Positions 7,991 through 19,173 are shown, counted from the stretch's first letter. The stretch: DNA of 20,497 nt from Bordetella parapertussis (GCA_945906975.1 CAMDRY010000017.1:1-20497), one strand, 5' to 3'. Notes: generated by a model not told the origin, from the letters alone. A program made the numbers and translations.

Positions 7991-9361
7991 ATGACTGACA
8001 GCTTCTGGTCTTCCTGTGCAAACCAGCTTGAAAAAGAGCTGCCTAATCAGCAATTTAACACTTGGGTTCGGCCACTTCGTATGGGTGTGGCAGACCACAC
8101 GACGGGACAGCTTACGCTACTGGCCCCAAATCGCTATGTGTTGCAGTGGATTAACGAGCGCGTCGCATCAAGAATTGAACATTTGGCGGGCGAGTTTTTT
8201 GGCACCCCGATGCGCCTATCAATGACACTGACCGCGACAGAGGAACCCAGCGCAAACAGCCCCGAGCCAAAAACACGACACGACCCAACGCCATCGAAAA
8301 CATCATATTCAAAGGTATTGCAGGCCAAACCCGTCGTCGACCGATCCAGCCTCATAACAGATTTCACTTTTGAAAATTTTGTCCCTGGGAAAGCCAACCA
8401 ACTTGCTCGTGCCGCAGCAATGCAGGTCGCGGACAACCCAGGCACGTCTTACAACCCCCTTTTCATCTATGGCGGTGTAGGGCTGGGAAAAACGCACCTT
8501 ATGCACGCCGTAGGAAACCACATCAGCGCCCGTTTCCCAGGGTCAAAGGTTCGGTACCTTCACGCAGCCCAATATATATCCGATGTTGTAAAAGCCTATC
8601 AGCAAAAGTCTTTCGATGAGTTTAAACGCTATTACCACGCGCTTGACGCGTTGCTGATCGACGACATCCAATTCTTTACGGGTAAAGATCGGACGCAGGA
8701 AGAGTTTTTCTATGCGTTCAACGCTTTGATCGAGACTCGCAAACAAGTAATCATTACTTGTGACACCTATCCCAGGGACATTGCCGGGCTGGGCGAACGC
8801 CTAAAATCACGTTTTTCTTGGGGGCTTACTGTCGCTATAGAACCCCCTGAACAAGAAATGCGCGTTGCCATCATTTTAAAAAAGGCTGAAGCAGTCGGCC
8901 TCAAATTACCTGAGGAAGTCGCCTTTTTTGTAGCTAAACACATTCGATCAAACGTACGTGAATTGGAAGGCGCTTTGAAAAGCGTGATTGCCTTCTCACG
9001 ATTCACCGGCAAAGATATAACACTAGATTTGGCAAAGGAAGCGCTAAAGGATTTACTTTCCTTGCAACACCGGCAAATTTCAATTGAAAACATTCAAAAA
9101 ACCGTTGCCGATTATTACAAACTTAAAATGTCAGATATGCACTCCAAGAAAAGGAGTCGAAATATTGCACGGCCCAGGCAAGTAGCAATGGCCCTTGCGA
9201 AGGAGCTAACGTCAATGAGTTTTCCAGAAATTGGCGAAGCTTTTGGAAATCGCGATCACACGACTGTATTACATGCGTGCCGTACGATTGCGTCTTTGAG
9301 GGAAAAAGACACCATGATGAATCGCGATTTTCATGTTTTGGAGCAGGTATTAAAAGGCTAA
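7991..9361 (+). CDS. dnaA: Chromosomal replication initiator protein DnaA
   Basis: AAA+ initiator that binds DnaA boxes at oriC and opens the duplex. The 456-residue protein has the N-terminal DnaB-interacting domain I (1-about 75) and a variable Ser/Pro-rich domain II (about 83-118). The AAA+ domain III carries Walker [10 protein letters not shown] (161-169) and Walker B LLIDDIQ (221-227). Domain IV carries the DnaA-box-recognition signature [11 protein letters not shown] (419-429). The frame is open back to 7853, but the ATG at 7991 matches the family start ([25 protein letters not shown]); no clear Shine-Dalgarno sequence precedes it. First gene of the rightward dnaA-dnaN-gyrB cluster. Confidence 0.98.
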   Translation: MTDSFWSSCANQLEKELPNQQFNTWVRPLRMGVADHTTGQLTLLAPNRYVLQWINERVASRIEHLAGEFFGTPMRLSMTLTATEEPSANSPEPKTRHDPTPSKTSYSKVLQAKPVVDRSSLITDFTFENFVPGKANQLARAAAMQVADNPGTSYNPLFIYGGVGLGKTHLMHAVGNHISARFPGSKVRYLHAAQYISDVVKAYQQKSFDEFKRYYHALDALLIDDIQFFTGKDRTQEEFFYAFNALIETRKQVIITCDTYPRDIAGLGERLKSRFSWGLTVAIEPPEQEMRVAIILKKAEAVGLKLPEEVAFFVAKHIRSNVRELEGALKSVIAFSRFTGKDITLDLAKEALKDLLSLQHRQISIENIQKTVADYYKLKMSDMHSKKRSRNIARPRQVAMALAKELTSMSFPEIGEAFGNRDHTTVLHACRTIASLREKDTMMNRDFHVLEQVLKG

Positions 9362-9377
9362 GTAACTGTGGGTGCTT

Positions 9378-9386
9378 TGTGGATAA
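9378..9386 (-). promoter_or_regulatory. DnaA box (perfect), dnaA-dnaN gap
   Basis: TGTGGATAA, the exact reverse complement of TTATCCACA, lies 17 nt after the dnaA stop codon. Confidence 0.85.
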
Positions 9387-9391
9387 ACCGT

Positions 9392-9400
9392 TTATGCACG
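9392..9400 (+). promoter_or_regulatory. Near-consensus DnaA box
   Basis: TTATGCACG matches the degenerate box TTWTNCACA at eight of nine positions. It faces the perfect box five bases to its left in the opposite orientation. Confidence 0.6.
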
Positions 9401-9424
9401 AAAGTGTGCGTTTTTTCTCCCCGG

Positions 9425-9433
9425 TTATACATA
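9425..9433 (+). promoter_or_regulatory. Near-consensus DnaA box
   Basis: TTATACATA matches TTWTNCACA at eight of nine positions, with T in place of C at position 8. It is 24 bp beyond the previous box in the same orientation. Confidence 0.45.
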
Positions 9434-9552
9434 CGCTAACCGATGGATGTGCACATAGCTTATGGCGAGTAACTGCTTAAACGTATTGAATATTTAGTTG
9501 TTTTCCCGAAAAAGCGTGCCCTTCATTATCATTACCAGGGGTATTCAAAGAT

Positions 9553-10653
9553 ATGAATCTAATAAAGACAACTAGAGAAAACTTACTAAAACCCTTACAG
9601 GCTGTCTCGGGAATTATAGAACGTAGACATACCCTGCCAATTCTGTCCAACGTACTTTTGTCGAGAAAAAAAGGCGTTCTTGCTTTTGTCGCTACCGACA
9701 TAGAAATAGAAGTATCTGCCGATATGCCAAGTGAAGGCGAGGACAAAGCCGTTACCGTTGGCGCCAGAAAACTTTTAGATATCTTGCGTGCCCTACCCGA
9801 TCAAGCAGAGGTCGTGTTGTCGCTCGCGGAAAAAAGAATGCAAGTAAAAGCAGGTAAAAGCAGATTTAATCTGCAGACCTTGCCCCCTGAGGACTTTCCG
9901 CGCATGCCGACTGGAGAGGTTTCTTCTAATTTTTCGATAGCCCAGAAAACGCTAAAACATTTAGTCGGTCTGGTTCTTTATTCAATGGCCCAGCAGGATA
10001 TCCGTTATTACCTCAATGGACTTCTTTTAGTTATTGATGAAGAGGGGTTGAAGGTAGTAGCCACAGATGGTCATCGGCTCGCCTATGCGTCCAGTGCTCA
10101 ACCGGGCCCCGCATCAACCAAGCAAGAGGTCATTTTGCCCCGAAAGACCGTCCTCGAATTAGCGCGATTGCTTGAAGACGGTGACGCCCCTGTCGACGTG
10201 GCAATAGGGGCTGGGCAGGTTTGTTTTTCCTTTAACGGCATAGTGATCCAATCAAAGCTTGTAGATGGAAAATTTCCCGACTACACAAGGGTAATTCCCA
10301 AAAATCACCCGAAAAAAATCACGCTTAAAAGAACTGTTTTGCAGGCCGCTTTGCAGCGAGCATCGATTTTAACCAGCGATAAGTTCAAAGGTGTTCGTTG
10401 GATTTTGGCGGAAGGAAGTTTGAAGATCAGTTGTAGTAATAACGAACAGGAAGAAGCACAAGAGGAACTCGATGTGGACTACAAAGGTGAAGTACTCGAT
10501 ATAGGTTTCAATGTGCAATATCTCGTGGATGTTTTAAATAACCTGGAAGTTGAAGAAATTGATTGTGCGCTAGGCGATGCAAATTCAAGCGCGTTAATAA
10601 CAAAATCAGGCCAAGAAGATTTTAAATATGTCGTTATGCCGATGCGTATCTGA
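9553..10653 (+). CDS. dnaN: DNA polymerase III beta subunit (sliding clamp)
   Basis: The ring-shaped clamp that tethers DNA polymerase III to DNA and is a hub for other replication and repair proteins. At 366 residues it has the normal length for three clamp domains. Family features are the start MNLIKTTRENLLKPLQAVSGIIERRHTLPILSN, VVATDGHRLAYA in the middle domain, the SKLVDGKFPDYTRVIP segment and the C-terminal MPMRI, next to the partner-binding pocket. The ATG at 9553 is the family start; an AGGGG lies rather far upstream. It is 191 bp after dnaA and 30 bp before gyrB, probably co-transcribed with gyrB. The coding sequence is visibly more AT-rich than topB or dprA. Confidence 0.98.
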   Translation: MNLIKTTRENLLKPLQAVSGIIERRHTLPILSNVLLSRKKGVLAFVATDIEIEVSADMPSEGEDKAVTVGARKLLDILRALPDQAEVVLSLAEKRMQVKAGKSRFNLQTLPPEDFPRMPTGEVSSNFSIAQKTLKHLVGLVLYSMAQQDIRYYLNGLLLVIDEEGLKVVATDGHRLAYASSAQPGPASTKQEVILPRKTVLELARLLEDGDAPVDVAIGAGQVCFSFNGIVIQSKLVDGKFPDYTRVIPKNHPKKITLKRTVLQAALQRASILTSDKFKGVRWILAEGSLKISCSNNEQEEAQEELDVDYKGEVLDIGFNVQYLVDVLNNLEVEEIDCALGDANSSALITKSGQEDFKYVVMPMRI

Positions 10654-10665
10654 AATACCCCATAA

Positions 10666-13092
<2,427 letters not shown>

Positions 13093-13138
13093 TCGTCGTA
13101 TAAACTGATTTACGCGACGCGCGGTACGTTCTTGTCAA

Positions 13139-15691
13139 TCAGGCTGTTTTGCGCTTTGTAGGAGTACGCGCCGATTTCTTTTTTGCGGCGGATTTTGCTT
13201 TTTTTGCCGGCTGCGCGTCCCCGACAACCTCGGTTTTGGGTGCGGCGACTACTTTAGGTTTTTTATCCTGGAATTTGAATACCACTTTCCCGGACGGATC
13301 GCGCACAAGAAACGCAGAGAATTTTCTTCGATTCTTGTTGGAAATAAAATCGGTCAATAAATCCGTCGAACCGGTAGTCAGAAGTTTTTTCATTTGCTCC
13401 AAGCCGACCGTTTGCTGCAGAATTATTTTTCCTGACCGGAAGTCACAATTTTTGCTTGGTCCGACACTTTTTTCACAGGTGTAAGCCATCGGTAATTCGA
13501 ATACCCGGTTATTGCACTTTGGACAGTCACCTAAGGGTTCGAGGCCAGAAAAATCAACCTCTTCACCGTCAGCGCCGTCGGATCCGAAATCAAACTCTGC
13601 TTTAAATTCGGGCGACAGTTTCATCGCGGCAGCAAACGGTCGGCCCAGACGGCTGCGAAAGCCTTGTAGCGGGCCGACAGCTTTGGTAGTGATGAGGGTT
13701 TCGATTTCCTCGGGAGCAAATTCGCGACTGGACATCACTTTCCAAATGGTGAAATCGCATTTTTGACATTGAAATTTGCGGTAGTTTTCGACAACTTTTC
13801 CACTACATTTCGGGCAAGGCGCATCAAGCGTAAGAAAAGCATCTTCAGGGATGTTGCCGCCCTTGATGCGTTCGACCATGTCTCGCGCCGTTTCGACGAT
13901 GTGACTCATGAACTCGGTGCGATCCAGCTTGCCCTGCTCGATCTGCCGCAGTTTGAATTCCCAATCCCCCGTAAGCTCCGGCGACGCCAGCTCGGTAACA
14001 CCAAGATGTCCCAAGGCAAATAAAAGCGAGAACGCCTTTGGCGAGGGCACGAGTTCTCGGCCATTGCGATGCACGTAGTCTTCGTAAATCAGACCTTCGA
14101 TAATGGAGGCGCGCGTCGCGGGCGTACCGAGGCCCTTCTCACTCATCGCCTCACGTAACTCTTCATCTTCGATCAGTTTTCCAGCCCCCTCCATTGCCGA
14201 GAGCAGGGTAGCCTCACTAAATCGCGCCGGAGGCTTTGTTTGTGTCGCCAGGATATCAACGGCGATAGCGGATACCTTTTTATCGGGCACAGCAGCGAGT
14301 GTCGGTGCTTCTCCGGTCTCCGCTTCTTTGCCGTAAATTGCCAACCAACCGGCGGCGACCATTACGCGCCCCTCACTACGAAACGGCTCACCCGCGACCC
14401 GGGTGATACGCGTAGTGACAAGAAACTCGGCTGACGGAAAAAACACCGAGAGGAAGCGTTTGACGACGAGATCGTAGAGTTTTGTTTCAATTTCCGATAG
14501 TGCTTTTGGCGCCTGCAATGTGGGAATGATCGCGTGGTGATCGGAAATCTTGGCGTTGTTAAAAATTCGCTTATTGGGTTTTACCCATTTGCCTTTGATG
14601 ATCTCCTTGGCAAAAGGCGCATAGCTGCCGGCTGAGAGCATTTTCATCGTGCCCATCACCGTCGGTATGTAATCCTCGGGCAAAGCTTTGGAGTCCGTTC
14701 TTGGATAGGTGAGGACTTTGTGCTTTTCATACAGAGCTTGCGCTATGGATAGCGTGGTTTTTGCGGAAAAGCCAAACCGACCGTTCGCCTCCCGCTGCAG
14801 GCTGGTGAGGTCGAAAAGCGCCGGTGCTGCCTGTGTTGTGGGCTTACTCTCTTCTTCGACCACCCCGGGTTGGCCATCACACTTATCGCGGAGCGCTTCG
14901 GCTTTCTTTGCCTCCCATAGTCGCTCGGACCGTAACTCCGCGTTGTCCGTCTTGGACCCGCGGTCAAAGGACTCATCGAACCAGCGGCCTTTGTACTCAC
15001 CGCCCTTCCCGGCAAATGTAGCGTGCACTTCCCAATAGTCATGGGCTACGAAACTGCGAATCCGCTGCTCGCGTTCAACCAGGACAGCAAGCGTGGGTGT
15101 TTGCACCCGACCGACGGTTGTTTTGTAAAACCCCCCCTCCTTGGAGTTGAAGGCCGTCATTGCGCGTGTGCCGTTAATTCCGATGAGCCAATCCGATTCT
15201 GAGCGACATACTGCGGCGTCAGCCAGGGGGATCATGTCCTTGTCCTCGCGTAATGCGTCAAAACCGTCACAGATCGAAGCTTGAGTCATGGACTGCAGCC
15301 AGAGGCGTTCGATGGGTTTTTTAACGCTCGCGTGCTGGATGATGTAACGGAAAATCAGCTCGCCTTCGCGACCGGCGTCGCATGCGTTTATGATTCCGCT
15401 TACGTCTTTGCGCTTCAGCAGTTTGACGAGAACTTTGAGCCGATCCTCGGAGCGCTCAATCGGCTTCAGGTCGAAGTGGGGCGGGATCACAGGCAGATTT
15501 GCAAAAGACCACTTGCCGCGCTTTACCTCGTGTCCCTCGGGCGGAACAAGCTCAAGCAGATGACCAACAGCGGAGGACAGGACGTAATCGTCGCTCTCGT
15601 AATAGTCGCCGTGGCGCGTGAATCCGCCAAGTGCTTTTGAAATATCGCCGGCAACCGAGGGCTTCTCGGCAATGATGAGCTTTTTACCCAT
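13139..15691 (-). CDS. topB: DNA topoisomerase III (type IA)
   Basis: Type IA topoisomerase that passes single strands and helps resolve replication and recombination intermediates. The 850-residue protein starts with the TOPRIM KLIIAEKPSVA (E9), then ACDAGREGE (D105, E109). The catalytic tyrosine is Y329 in LTYPRTDSKALPEDY. The C-terminal part has two zinc-ribbon-like modules with Cys pairs at C626/C629 with C642/C645 and C723/C726 with C739/C749, followed by a Lys/Ala-rich tail (about 828-850) likely to bind DNA. The IIAEKPS start and motif set fit topoisomerase III rather than TopA. No Shine-Dalgarno is seen at the ATG. It is the last gene of the lysM-dprA-smg-topB group, 164 bp after smg, and head-on to the predicted fork. 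Confidence 0.95.
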   Translation of the reverse strand: MGKKLIIAEKPSVAGDISKALGGFTRHGDYYESDDYVLSSAVGHLLELVPPEGHEVKRGKWSFANLPVIPPHFDLKPIERSEDRLKVLVKLLKRKDVSGIINACDAGREGELIFRYIIQHASVKKPIERLWLQSMTQASICDGFDALREDKDMIPLADAAVCRSESDWLIGINGTRAMTAFNSKEGGFYKTTVGRVQTPTLAVLVEREQRIRSFVAHDYWEVHATFAGKGGEYKGRWFDESFDRGSKTDNAELRSERLWEAKKAEALRDKCDGQPGVVEEESKPTTQAAPALFDLTSLQREANGRFGFSAKTTLSIAQALYEKHKVLTYPRTDSKALPEDYIPTVMGTMKMLSAGSYAPFAKEIIKGKWVKPNKRIFNNAKISDHHAIIPTLQAPKALSEIETKLYDLVVKRFLSVFFPSAEFLVTTRITRVAGEPFRSEGRVMVAAGWLAIYGKEAETGEAPTLAAVPDKKVSAIAVDILATQTKPPARFSEATLLSAMEGAGKLIEDEELREAMSEKGLGTPATRASIIEGLIYEDYVHRNGRELVPSPKAFSLLFALGHLGVTELASPELTGDWEFKLRQIEQGKLDRTEFMSHIVETARDMVERIKGGNIPEDAFLTLDAPCPKCSGKVVENYRKFQCQKCDFTIWKVMSSREFAPEEIETLITTKAVGPLQGFRSRLGRPFAAAMKLSPEFKAEFDFGSDGADGEEVDFSGLEPLGDCPKCNNRVFELPMAYTCEKSVGPSKNCDFRSGKIILQQTVGLEQMKKLLTTGSTDLLTDFISNKNRRKFSAFLVRDPSGKVVFKFQDKKPKVVAAPKTEVVGDAQPAKKAKSAAKKKSARTPTKRKTA

Positions 15692-15776
15692 ATAGTCTAT
15701 GCACGCAATGGACTGTTGTGGTGTTGCTGGAAAGGAGGCGCTGACCCAACAGGGGGCAGAACGCTAAAAGCGCAGC

Positions 15777-15806
15777 ATAATAAGAGCCGCCTGCGCCAAA
15801 ATGCAA
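15777..15806 (-). promoter_or_regulatory. Weak candidate promoter for topB
   Basis: On the minus strand, TTGCAT (15806-15801) and TATTAT (15782-15777) are 18 bp apart in the 164-bp smg-topB gap. The -10 is good and the -35 poor. The size of the gap makes a separate topB promoter plausible. Confidence 0.25.
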
Positions 15807-15855
15807 GCAAAATGCTTTAACGGTCCGATTTTCTCGCCGTTGCTACCACGATGAC

Positions 15856-16314
15856 TCAATGCACCTGACGCTGCGAACCATCTGGAAGAAGTTCGTCCAG
15901 AATGAGCGTGTCGACGTTTCCGTGTTGAGTCCAGAGCACCATGAGTACGATGACCCTAAGCTTGTCCAAACCCACAGACTCGTCTGTTACAGCCATCGCA
16001 CGCTCGATGATGATTTCCCGCAGTATTGGTGTGAGTACCCCAGCACTTTCCAGAAAAGCAATAAAGCCGCGGCTTTCAGCAGAAAGCTTGACGAACTCTT
16101 TGGGCGCGTAACCGCGAAACGCATCCGAGAGGTCTATTGCTTCAGGCAAAGCGGCCTGAGGAACATCAGTGAGGCTTTTCAGCCAGTCAAGTGCATCGTG
16201 CACATCCTCGTTCTCGAAACCTGCGGCTGTCAGTTTTCTCTGAAGAGAGCCGTGATCCGGCGTCAGATCGGCCTGATAGTAGTTTTCGAATAAATAGACG
16301 AGGACTTCGTACAT
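15856..16314 (-). CDS. smg: Smg/DUF494 family protein
   Basis: A 152-residue acidic protein of the Smg (DUF494) family; molecular function is not established. It begins MYEVLVYLFENYYQ, typical of the family, and its length is close to E. coli Smg (about 157 residues). The body is predicted largely helical from its Leu/Glu pattern, with the conserved LRVIVLMVLWTQ near residues 119-130. It lies 22 bp after dprA, matching the widespread dprA-smg pairing. No clear Shine-Dalgarno sequence precedes the ATG. Confidence 0.93.
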   Translation of the reverse strand: MYEVLVYLFENYYQADLTPDHGSLQRKLTAAGFENEDVHDALDWLKSLTDVPQAALPEAIDLSDAFRGYAPKEFVKLSAESRGFIAFLESAGVLTPILREIIIERAMAVTDESVGLDKLRVIVLMVLWTQHGNVDTLILDELLPDGSQRQVH

Positions 16315-16336
16315 GTTGAACGGTGGATCTCAGGCC

Positions 16337-17416
16337 TTAGGATAGTCGTTGAAAGCGTCCTCCGGGAAGGCTGGCTATTTTTCCCTCAAGCTCCAGATTT
16401 AATAGCATCGCCGATACAGCGTCCACCGTCAAGCGCGAACGGCTTACCAGTGCATCCAGGGTACAAATGTCGTACCCCATATGTAGTAGTAGTTCATTAT
16501 CCACCCCCGATTGTTTGGGGGTACTCCCACGCTTGGTCGGTGCTTCCGCGCCTAACTCCTCGAGCACGTCGGCCGCGCTCTCAACAAGCTTGGCACCCTG
16601 CTTTATGAGCAAGTGGCATCCACGTGAAAGCGGCGAGTGGATAGAGCCAGGTATTGCGAAAACCTCCCTCCCCTGTTCGCCAGCCTGCCTGGCGGTGATG
16701 AGAGAGCCGCTGGATACGGCGGCTTCAACGACGAGGCAGCCGCGCGCCAGACCGGAAATCAAACGGTTGCGTCGGGGAAAATTTGCCGCGACGGGCGGCG
16801 TTCCAATGGGAAATTCGGAAACTAACAAGCCCCTGTTTGCGATTTCCTCACCAAGCTTGCGGTTGGAGGCTGGGTAGAGGGAGTCTGCACCCGTGCCCAA
16901 GACTGCGATCGTGGAGCCCGATCCGCTAAGACCGCCGCGATGTGCTGCTGCGTCAACGCCGAGCGCCAATCCGCTGATGATTGTGAGTCCAGCGTCGCTG
17001 AAAGCACGGGCAAAACCCTCGGCATTGGCTAGGCCTTGAGGGGAGGCGTTTCGGCTGCCGACGATCGCGAGTCCGTTTTTTTCCAGCAACGCGGTTTGGC
17101 CACGTAAGTAAAGCAATGGGGGAGGATCGGCTATTTCAAGCAACAACGGCGGATAGGCCTGGTCTGCTAGCGTGAGTATTGTGTTGCCGTCGTGCCCCGC
17201 CCAATCCAGCGTAGCGGCTATCTGTGCCTCGCGCGTCTCTTGAAGAATCTGTAGCGCCATCCCCTTAGGGACAATCCGGGAAAGGTTCGCATGACTGGCC
17301 CCCAGTATTTGATCGGGAAGACCAAAGACCGAAAGAAGCTTACGAAACGTAGCCGGCCCAAGTCCGTCAATCAGACTTAGCCGAATCCAGGCGGCAAGTC
17401 CGGGATCAGGCCTCAT
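16337..17416 (-). CDS. dprA: DNA processing protein DprA
   Basis: Binds incoming single-stranded DNA during natural transformation and loads RecA; it is also present in many species with no known competence. The 359 residues show a helical N-terminal region (about 1-90) and a Rossmann-like DprA core with VGSR (119-122), SGLALGVD (148-155), LGTGAD (173-178), FPRRNRLISGL (213-223) and EAAVSSGSLITA (231-242). A C-terminal winged-helix-like module follows (about 305-359). It starts 9 bp after the LysM gene and ends 22 bp before smg, so co-transcription is likely. Confidence 0.96.
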   Translation of the reverse strand: MRPDPGLAAWIRLSLIDGLGPATFRKLLSVFGLPDQILGASHANLSRIVPKGMALQILQETREAQIAATLDWAGHDGNTILTLADQAYPPLLLEIADPPPLLYLRGQTALLEKNGLAIVGSRNASPQGLANAEGFARAFSDAGLTIISGLALGVDAAAHRGGLSGSGSTIAVLGTGADSLYPASNRKLGEEIANRGLLVSEFPIGTPPVAANFPRRNRLISGLARGCLVVEAAVSSGSLITARQAGEQGREVFAIPGSIHSPLSRGCHLLIKQGAKLVESAADVLEELGAEAPTKRGSTPKQSGVDNELLLHMGYDICTLDALVSRSRLTVDAVSAMLLNLELEGKIASLPGGRFQRLS

Positions 17417-17425
17417 TGCGGCAAG

Positions 17426-18478
17426 TCAGGGCTTTTGTACTACGTCGTTGGTCGTAACCGACCGCGAGCTTTCCATGACCAGTGCATAGGATACCCGGTC
17501 GAATGTACGGAAAATAAACACTAATCCGTAACGCTCATCAGGAAGCTTGATGGCATTTTCTGGACGCGCACTCCCGACCGCTGTTTTGTCCTCTACGGTA
17601 CTACCCAAGCGATATAGCGCCAGGACATGCCCGTTTTCAATGCCGTCCCGTGCTCCGCGGTTCAGTGTGACGATGGAGTTGCGCCCGGCCTCACGTAGCC
17701 CCCCGAATACGGAAAGGACGCGACCGCTCAGGGCATTTTGGGGGGCGTGAGGAAGATAGTTGTTAGCTTGGGGGGCGCCAACTGGAACGAGCCGGTCTCC
17801 CCGGCCTATTTCTTGCCGCGCCGAAATTATCCGTATCGAGGCGGGATCGCCTGTTTTTTCGACGGTTCCTGTCCCGAGAAAGATCGCTTCGTAGCCGAGC
17901 GTCTTCTTGCTTTCTGGATCAATCAACGCTTTACCCGGGCGGTAAAGTTGCCACGTCGTAACTTTGCTGTCTCCAAGTCCGCTGACATAGGCGAGACTGC
18001 CTGCGCCGATATTGACCCGTCCGTCCTCGGTGGCGACAACTCTGGGGGCTCTATCGAGGCCATCTTGTTCGATGACTAGAGGCTGTGCTAAAAACGGCTC
18101 GATAATTGAAGAGGGGATGGACGGAATGGCCGCGCTGGTGGATTCGCTTCGGATGCGCGGAGACAGTTTGACTGTGTCCGACAACAGTTTTAAACGTGCT
18201 TCACCGGCAGATCGGTCAAGTAAAATCACGTTGCCGGGATAAATCCGATTTGGATTCTTTATCTCATCTCGGTTAAGTTTCCAGATTTCAGCCCAACGCC
18301 AAGGTTCCTTGAGGAATTTTCCCGAAATGGCCCAAAGGGTATCGCCCTTTTCTACAATGTAGCGATCCGGGGCGTTTTCCTGAATTTGCGGTGTGGCGGC
18401 TTGCTGGGCAAACGCCGGCAGGCTGAGCGCGAATAACAACGCAGCTATGGTCGAGCGCGGCATAATTGACTTGTGCAT
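17426..18478 (-). CDS. Secreted LysM-domain protein
   Basis: A 350-residue exported protein with a signal peptide (residues 1-24, cleavage after AFA likely) and one LysM domain at about 40-88 (YIVEKGDTLWAI, then NPNRIYPGNVILL), expected to bind peptidoglycan. The remaining 260 residues form a conserved but functionally uncharacterised region with no catalytic motif I can see. The frame is open to an ATG at 18538, but starting at 18478 puts the signal peptide at the N-terminus; an ATG at 18496 is also possible. It heads the lysM-dprA-smg-topB cluster, a common betaproteobacterial arrangement, and diverges from def. Confidence 0.9.
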   Translation of the reverse strand: MHKSIMPRSTIAALLFALSLPAFAQQAATPQIQENAPDRYIVEKGDTLWAISGKFLKEPWRWAEIWKLNRDEIKNPNRIYPGNVILLDRSAGEARLKLLSDTVKLSPRIRSESTSAAIPSIPSSIIEPFLAQPLVIEQDGLDRAPRVVATEDGRVNIGAGSLAYVSGLGDSKVTTWQLYRPGKALIDPESKKTLGYEAIFLGTGTVEKTGDPASIRIISARQEIGRGDRLVPVGAPQANNYLPHAPQNALSGRVLSVFGGLREAGRNSIVTLNRGARDGIENGHVLALYRLGSTVEDKTAVGSARPENAIKLPDERYGLVFIFRTFDRVSYALVMESSRSVTTNDVVQKP

Positions 18479-18515
18479 TGGAATTTTGACCCCCATTCTC
18501 GCATCGACGGAGGCC

Positions 18516-18529
18516 AATTCACGTGAATT
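18516..18529. repeat. 14-bp perfect palindrome in lysM-def gap
   Basis: AATTCACGTGAATT is a perfect palindrome 38 bp upstream of the preferred LysM start, in the divergent gap with def. It has the form of a dimeric regulator site. If the longer LysM start at 18538 were used it would be coding instead. Confidence 0.5.
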
Positions 18530-18602
18530 TGCGCACATCGATTAAGAATTGATGGCACGGCCACGTTTATTAAACTCCGAAGGCTGGCTGGTAATATCTT
18601 AA

Positions 18603-18630
18603 AGATTAGGTAAAATTTAGCACCTAATCT
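18603..18630. repeat. 9-bp inverted repeat upstream of def
   Basis: AGATTAGGT (18603-18611) and ACCTAATCT (18622-18630) are perfectly complementary across a 10-bp AT-rich spacer containing TAAAAT. The repeat ends 19 nt before the def ATG. It could be an operator over the def promoter or a hairpin in the def leader. No T-run suitable for a terminator follows directly. Confidence 0.6.
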
Positions 18631-18649
18631 ATTCAATCAGCAAGTTTTT

Positions 18650-19156
18650 ATGCTTTTAGAGATTTTACGTTACCCCGATTCCCGCCTGCAAACGATTGCC
18701 AAGCCGGTTAGGCAGGTAGATGAGGCAATTCGTAACCTGGTCAGCCATATGGCGGAGACCATGTATTCCGCACCTGGTGTTGGTCTCGCCGCGACCCAGG
18801 TTAATGTGCACAAACAGGTTATCGTGATTGATATATCGGAAACACGAGATAGCCTACTCACACTGATTAACCCGGAGATTATTGCAAACTCAGGTTTGCA
18901 GGTTTATGAAGAAGGTTGTCTTTCTGTGCCTGGGTTTTATGATGAGGTTGAGCGCGCGGAGCAAGTTACTGTTCGGGCGTTGGGGCGGGATGGAAAGCCG
19001 TTTTCTCTTGAGGCAAGGGGCTTTCTTGCGGTTTGTGTGCAACATGAGATAGACCATCTCAAGGGTAAGGTGTTTGTAGAGTATCTGTCGCGGCTGAAAC
19101 AGACGCGCATTCGCGCCAAGCTGGAAAAGCAGCAGCAGCGGAAAACGACGGCCTGA
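18650..19156 (+). CDS. def: Peptide deformylase
   Basis: Removes the formyl group from the N-terminal methionine of new proteins, a metal-dependent cytosolic reaction. The 168 residues carry all three active-site motifs: GVGLAATQ (43-50), EGCLSVP (88-94, metal ligand C90) and HEIDH (132-136, metal ligands H132 and H136 with catalytic E133). The ATG at 18650 follows a T-run with no Shine-Dalgarno sequence, but the N-terminus [13 protein letters not shown] is canonical. It lies 17 bp upstream of fmt, which makes the formyl-Met-tRNA substrate chain; the pair is a near-universal operon. Confidence 0.98.
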   Translation: MLLEILRYPDSRLQTIAKPVRQVDEAIRNLVSHMAETMYSAPGVGLAATQVNVHKQVIVIDISETRDSLLTLINPEIIANSGLQVYEEGCLSVPGFYDEVERAEQVTVRALGRDGKPFSLEARGFLAVCVQHEIDHLKGKVFVEYLSRLKQTRIRAKLEKQQQRKTTA

Positions 19157-19173
19157 CCCGGGTCGGACCCCCC

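Larger units (their letters stand above)
9362..9552. other. Probable replication origin (oriC), dnaA-dnaN gap
   Basis: This 191-bp gap holds a perfect DnaA box (9378-9386), two 8/9 boxes (9392-9400, 9425-9433), and a 7/9 match inside the palindrome ATGTGCACAT (9447-9456). An AT-rich stretch at about 9473-9510 could be the unwinding element. Flanking dnaA and dnaN, and the divergence of gene direction around it, support an origin. The rpmH-dnaA gap also has a box, so the functional origin could be bipartite. Confidence 0.7.

Noticed and set aside
13093..13138. Bidirectional terminator between gyrB and topB
   Set aside because: Only a weak 5-bp stem can be drawn, without a T-run.
18479..18538. 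LysM protein start at 18538
   Set aside because: The extra 20 residues precede an otherwise standard signal peptide; kept only as a lesser possibility.
19155..19164. GACCCGGGTC palindrome at the def/fmt junction as a regulatory site
   Set aside because: It is short, GC-rich and overlaps the def stop; nothing else supports a role.
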